Shown here one piece after another: positions 3,610 to 7,183 of a stretch of 7,183 nt of DNA. The position numbers were made by a program, and so were the translations under genes. Under the pieces are notes generated by a model, which did not search any database, was not told the DNA's origin, and saw only the letters and a list, made by a program, of their open reading frames with translations. The stretch lies in the NCBI GenBank assembly GCA_013697265.1, contig JACCXE010000056.1, forward strand, positions 1-7,183, in the 5' to 3' direction. How positions within the stretch are numbered: position 1 is the stretch's first letter; every line of letters begins with the position of its first letter. Source of the DNA: Actinomycetota bacterium. GTDB taxonomy: Bacteria > Actinomycetota > Acidimicrobiia > Acidimicrobiales > JACCXE01.

Positions 3610-5411
3610 AGGGCGCTCGCCGCGAAGTCGTGCGCGGTGCCGGGTTCGGGTAGCCGGCCTTCGCGCGCGGCGGTGACATGCGCACACGACGCGATGAGGC
3701 CCATGTGCGTGAAGGCCTGCGGAAAGTTGCCGAGCGCTTCGCCGGTCGACGCTTCGGTCTCCTCGGCGAACAGGCCTACGTCGTTGGACAGCCCGATCAG
3801 CCTTTCGAGCAGCTCTTCGGCTTCGTGCAGGCGGCCCTGATGAGTAAGCACATCGACCAACCAAAACGAGCAGAGCAGGAACACGCCCTCCTCGCCGGCG
3901 AGGCCGTCGTCGGCTTTGTAGCGCAGCAGGAGTCCGTGCTCGCTCAGTTCGGCCCGCACCCGCTCGACTGTCGCTTTGACCGCAGGGTCATCGGCTGGGA
4001 GAAAACCGAGCGCGGGCACGAGCAAGGCCGCGGCGTCGGCTGCTTGCTCGAAGGTCGCCGAGCCCGCAGCCTGCGGGAACCAACCGCAGCGTTTGGCCAA
4101 GTCCTCGAGGTGGGCGCGAGACGCGTCGCGTTCGGCGCGCCAGATGTCGACGTCGCCTTCGAGTTGACCGGCGTCGACCAGATCGAGGGCGCGATCGAGC
4201 GCAACCCAGCAGTGCAGCGTCGAGTGCACGAACAGGCGGGGCTCGGCTCGCACCTCCCAGATGCCGTGGTCGGGCTCGCGCCAACGCTTGGCGGCGACGT
4301 CGACGAGGTTCGAGAGGAACTTGCGGTTGGCCACGCTCAGCGAACCGCCGCCTCGCACGTACAGCCACGCCGCCTCGATCACCTGGCCGTAGCTGTCGTT
4401 CTGTGACTGCTTGGCCGCGCCGTTACCGATGCGCACCGGGGTCGAGCCGCGATGACCGCGCAGGTGGCGCAACTCGATCTCGGGCAGGTCGGGTTCGCCG
4501 CCCACGCCATACATGATCTGCAACCGGCCGGGCGTGCCCGCGGCTGTGCGCTCCAGCCAACTTTTGAACGCGTCGGCCTCGGCTGTGTAGCCGAGGATGA
4601 ACAGCGAGATGAGGGTGACGGTCGCGTCGCGGATCCACGTGTACCGGTAGTCCCAGTTGCGCGTCCCGCCAATCGCCTCGGGCAGCGACGTGGTCGGCGC
4701 GGCGACAACGGCACCGGTCGGCGAGTAGATGAGGGCTTTGAGCGCGAGGGCGCTGCGGCGGATGCAGTCCTCGTAGGCGCCGCGGTAGCTACAGCCCGAC
4801 AGCCATTCGCGCCAGAACCCGATCGTAGTGAGCAGCGCGTTGGCGGCGTCCTGTGGTTCGACGTCTCCGCCCGGCGCGCCCGGTCCGTCGATACGCAACC
4901 ACACCGATTCGCCAGCCGACAGTGCCCAGGTGGCCCGGTACCCGCTGTCGGTTGTGGTGAGGGGCAGGCTGGCCGATGCCGTTACGGCGCCGACCAGCGA
5001 CGGATCGGGGTCCGGCCGCGCGTAATCAGGCTTGATCGAAATGTCCACCGTCGCCTCGACGTCGCCGGACAGACAGCGCAGGCGGCGCAAGATGCAGTGG
5101 CCGGCGTCAACCGCGGCCGGCCGCATCGGGTCGAACGCGGCCACGGGCATGCAGTCGGTGACTTCGAGATCGCCGTCGGCGTTGGAAAGAATGGTGGTGA
5201 GCACGTTCGTGTCTTGGACGTATTCGCGTCGCGACGAAAGCTGATGGTCGACGCGGATCGTGCAGTGACCGGCGTCGGGGTCGAGGATGCGACCGAACAC
5301 CGACGGCGTGTCGAAGCGCTGCGGGCACCACCATTCGATCGACGCGTCACGGGCGACGAGGGCGACGGTGTGGCAGTCGCCGATGATCGCGTAGTCGGAA
5401 ATGCGGGCCAC
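3579..5411 (-). CDS. Glycoside hydrolase family 15 (glucoamylase / trehalase-like)
   Basis: A 610-residue enzyme, typical length for bacterial GH15. It probably releases glucose from an alpha-glucoside by inversion; actinobacterial relatives include trehalases, so trehalose turnover is plausible but unproven. A beta-rich N-terminal domain (about 1-195, starting I-S-D-Y-A-I-I-G-D-C) precedes an (alpha/alpha)6 barrel (about 210-605). Landmarks are S-L-P-E-A-I-G-G-T-R-N-W-D-Y-R-Y-x-W-I-R-D (242-262), the substrate-region block G-S-T-P-V-R-I-G-N (322-330), G-I-W-E386-V-R with the likely general acid E386, and T-G-E558-A-L-G-N-F-P-Q-A-F-T-H with the likely base E558. No signal peptide, so cytoplasmic. 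The start is GTG at 5411; no Shine-Dalgarno is visible, but TACGAT lies eight bases upstream. It follows the histidine kinase by 37 bases on the same strand and converges on the ATPase gene. Confidence 0.95.
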   Translation of the reverse strand: MARISDYAIIGDCHTVALVARDASIEWWCPQRFDTPSVFGRILDPDAGHCTIRVDHQLSSRREYVQDTNVLTTILSNADGDLEVTDCMPVAAFDPMRPAAVDAGHCILRRLRCLSGDVEATVDISIKPDYARPDPDPSLVGAVTASASLPLTTTDSGYRATWALSAGESVWLRIDGPGAPGGDVEPQDAANALLTTIGFWREWLSGCSYRGAYEDCIRRSALALKALIYSPTGAVVAAPTTSLPEAIGGTRNWDYRYTWIRDATVTLISLFILGYTAEADAFKSWLERTAAGTPGRLQIMYGVGGEPDLPEIELRHLRGHRGSTPVRIGNGAAKQSQNDSYGQVIEAAWLYVRGGGSLSVANRKFLSNLVDVAAKRWREPDHGIWEVRAEPRLFVHSTLHCWVALDRALDLVDAGQLEGDVDIWRAERDASRAHLEDLAKRCGWFPQAAGSATFEQAADAAALLVPALGFLPADDPAVKATVERVRAELSEHGLLLRYKADDGLAGEEGVFLLCSFWLVDVLTHQGRLHEAEELLERLIGLSNDVGLFAEETEASTGEALGNFPQAFTHMGLIASCAHVTAAREGRLPEPGTAHDFAASALDRLVAEGRA

Positions 5412-5419
5412 GGCCGCGC

Positions 5420-5425
5420 ATCGTA
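5420..5425 (-). promoter_or_regulatory. Possible -10 element for GH15
   Basis: TACGAT on the minus strand, four of six matches to TATAAT and eight bases before the GTG start. With no Shine-Dalgarno nearby, a leaderless message starting at or just before the GTG is possible. It lies in the 37-base gap after the kinase stop, so GH15 could be expressed both from here and by read-through. Confidence 0.3.
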
Positions 5426-5448
5426 GGGGCGTCGAATCGTGTCGCGTT

Positions 5449-7183
5449 CTACGCGCGATTCAGTGGCACCCATCCGGTCACCGTGGTGCCGACGCCGGGT
5501 TGCGACGTGACCTTGAGCCAGCCGTCTAGCGACTCGAGACGGTCGGCCATGTTGCGGGTGCCCATACCGGCTTCGACGTCGCTGCTCTCGAAGCCGCAGC
5601 CAGTGTCAGCAACCTCGAGACGTAGCCCGCCGTCGAGCTCACCCAATGTGGCCGTAACCGAGCAGTGGCCGGCGTACTTCGCGGCGTTCTGAAACGCCTC
5701 GAGGCAGCAGAAGTAAATAGCGGCCTCGATGTCCTGCGAATAGCGCTGCACCTCGGCGTCGACCTCGATGTCGAGCGTCGACTTGCGGGCCTGCGCGTTG
5801 AGCGCGATCCGCAGGCCTTCGGCGGCGAGCAGCGGCGGGTAGATGCCGCGGGCCAGGTCGCGCAGGCTTTCGACGGCATCGCCGGTTTGGTCTTTGAGTT
5901 GGGCTAGCAGTTCCAGCAACGGCTCGGTGTCGCCTTCGAGTTCGTCGGCCATGTCCTCGGCCATCGACAGCTTGACCTTGAGCGCCACCAGTTCCTGTTG
6001 GGCGCCGTCGTGCAGGTTGCGTTCGAGGCGACGGCGCTCCTCGTCGCCGGCGGCAACGATGCGTTGACGAGACGCGCGCAACTCTTCGAGCCGGGACCGC
6101 AGCTCGGCGGTGAGTCGCATGTTCCGCAACACCAGGCCGGCCTGGCGGCCAAGGTCGGCCATCAGCTTTTCCTCGGTGGGCGTCAACGGCTCGTTCGAGC
6201 TCTTGGCCACCGTCAACGCACCGAACAGTTCACCTTGGTGGCGCACCGCCACCGCGTTCGCCACGTTGTGGATCCACGGGATCTCGGGTCCGACGATCTT
6301 GAGCGGCTCCGCGGTGGTGTTGCCGTTGTCGGGCCAGGTCGCGGCGGGCTGCAGCTCGTCGTCTACCTTCAGCCATACGTCGGCCCGCACCGCGCCGGTG
6401 CCTTCACCGAGAACGCGGGCCATGCGGCTCAACAGTTCCTCGCTGGCAACCGAGTCCGCCACGCGCTCGGAAAACTCGGACAACACCTCGTAGGGCGTGG
6501 CCCGGTGGCCGTAAACGATCCGGTTGGCGAGGCGCTCCATGCGCCCCTTGGCCGGTTCGAAGGCCACGGCCACGACGAAGGTGGCGGCCACCGACAGCGG
6601 CAGGTTGCCGTTGGTACCGGCGCCGAGCGCGCCGCCGACGCCGACAACGACGCCGATGTAGACCGCCGACACGAAGCCGGCCAGGGCGCCGTAGACGAGC
6701 GTGCGGGTGACAAGCGTGTCTACCGAGAACAGCCGGTACCGGAAGATGCCGGCGAACAGCGCCAGCGGCACGATCGACAGCGACACCTGGAACACGCGGT
6801 ACAGCTCGATGGGCAACACCTGGATGTCGCGGCCCTGGAACTGCGACTGGGCCGAACTCGACACACCGGTAACCAACGCGTAAACGCCGATCGCAGCGGC
6901 GACGCCCAACGCGATCAGCAGCAGCCGCGACAGCTGCCGGTCAACTTCGGCGGCAGGGCGGCGATACCGGTAGGCCTGAGCCGCCGCGCCCACCGCGGGC
7001 ACGGTGATTCCGAAAAGCATCACGAGCACGACGGGGCGCGACGCATCGGTGGGGGCGCGCAAGATGTAGACGAGTACGGCAACGACGGCGCCGTAGAGCA
7101 GGGCGCGGGGCCACCGCCGCCAGCGGGGAACGAGACGGCCGTCGGGGAACACGACCATCGCCCACGCGTAGGCCAGCACCGAC
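5449..7183 (-). CDS. Membrane GAF histidine kinase of the NarL/DegS (HisKA_3) type, 5' end outside window
   Basis: The frame is open to the right edge, so the start is missing; numbering here uses the GTG at 7179 as residue 1. About six or seven hydrophobic segments cover roughly 1-207, then comes a GAF-like domain (about 228-352) and a coiled-coil-like stretch (354-380). The HisKA_3 dimerisation domain has E-R-R-R-L-E-R-N-L-H390-D-G-A-Q-Q with phospho-acceptor H390. The HATPase domain has an N box E494-A-F-Q-N498-A-A-K-Y, G1 box D525-T-G-C-G-F and G2 box G538-M-G-T-R-N-M. All catalytic features are intact, so an active kinase is expected. Its partner, usually a LuxR-type response regulator, is not in the window and may lie upstream or elsewhere. 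The signal is unknown; the GAF domain and the many membrane helices suggest sensing within or near the membrane. It probably shares a transcript with GH15. Confidence 0.93.
   Translation of the reverse strand, partial: SVLAYAWAMVVFPDGRLVPRWRRWPRALLYGAVVAVLVYILRAPTDASRPVVLVMLFGITVPAVGAAAQAYRYRRPAAEVDRQLSRLLLIALGVAAAIGVYALVTGVSSSAQSQFQGRDIQVLPIELYRVFQVSLSIVPLALFAGIFRYRLFSVDTLVTRTLVYGALAGFVSAVYIGVVVGVGGALGAGTNGNLPLSVAATFVVAVAFEPAKGRMERLANRIVYGHRATPYEVLSEFSERVADSVASEELLSRMARVLGEGTGAVRADVWLKVDDELQPAATWPDNGNTTAEPLKIVGPEIPWIHNVANAVAVRHQGELFGALTVAKSSNEPLTPTEEKLMADLGRQAGLVLRNMRLTAELRSRLEELRASRQRIVAAGDEERRRLERNLHDGAQQELVALKVKLSMAEDMADELEGDTEPLLELLAQLKDQTGDAVESLRDLARGIYPPLLAAEGLRIALNAQARKSTLDIEVDAEVQRYSQDIEAAIYFCCLEAFQNAAKYAGHCSVTATLGELDGGLRLEVADTGCGFESSDVEAGMGTRNMADRLESLDGWLKVTSQPGVGTTVTGWVPLNRA

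Noticed and set aside
5412..5421. ATG at 5421 as the GH15 start
   Set aside because: It is out of frame with the GH15 protein by one base; the in-frame start is GTG at 5411.
4452..5426. Long plus-strand open frame of 324 codons opposite GH15
   Set aside because: It lies wholly antisense to a clear GH15 gene; such frames arise from G/C third-position bias on the opposite strand, and its translation shows no recognisable domain. The same holds for the plus frame at 3678-4406.

Overview
This is a GC-rich stretch, most likely from an actinobacterium (Actinomycetota). I lean towards the Acidimicrobiia because the partial SecE begins with a residue pattern I associate with that class, but this is an inference. 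Coding strands show a strong G/C bias at third codon positions. None of the three tRNA genes encodes its 3' CCA. Several genes lack an obvious Shine-Dalgarno site but have a TANNNT hexamer six to eight bases before the start, which suggests leaderless transcription.

Left part (1-1645, all minus strand; listed in direction of transcription): tRNA-Thr(GGU), elongator tRNA-Met(CAU), rpmG (ribosomal protein L33), an ECF sigma factor, its overlapping zinc-binding membrane anti-sigma factor, tRNA-Trp(CCA) and the first codons of secE, cut by the window edge. This is the familiar tRNA/rpmG/tRNA-Trp/secE translation-and-secretion neighbourhood, with a stress-type sigma/anti-sigma pair lying between rpmG and tRNA-Trp. 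The rpmG product keeps its first CxxC pair but has only one Cys of the second.

Middle part (1704-3557, plus strand): a phosphinothricin-acetyltransferase-like GNAT enzyme, transcribed divergently from the tRNA-Thr unit, then an AAA-type ATPase with a DUF4143/PD-(D/E)XK-like C-terminal half. The ATPase gene is preceded by three direct repeats with an exact 23-bp period, the last overlapping its probable -10 box.

Right part (3579-7183, minus strand): a membrane-anchored GAF histidine kinase of the NarL/DegS type (start beyond the window), followed after 37 bp by a cytoplasmic GH15 glucoamylase/trehalase-like enzyme. They probably form one unit.

The most interesting structure is around the ATPase gene. 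The overlapping 3' ends of the GNAT and GH15 genes appear twice as imperfect direct repeats, at 2195-2232 and 3569-3609, with the ATPase and its 23-bp repeats between them. Differences between the copies are silent or conservative in the GH15 frame, and an in-frame one-codon gap plus one Ala/Pro change in the GNAT frame. This suggests that GNAT and GH15 once ended convergently with a 24-base overlap, and that a roughly 1.38-kb ATPase cassette was inserted exactly at that junction, leaving a working 3' end for both genes. No stretch longer than 300 bases is without a gene.
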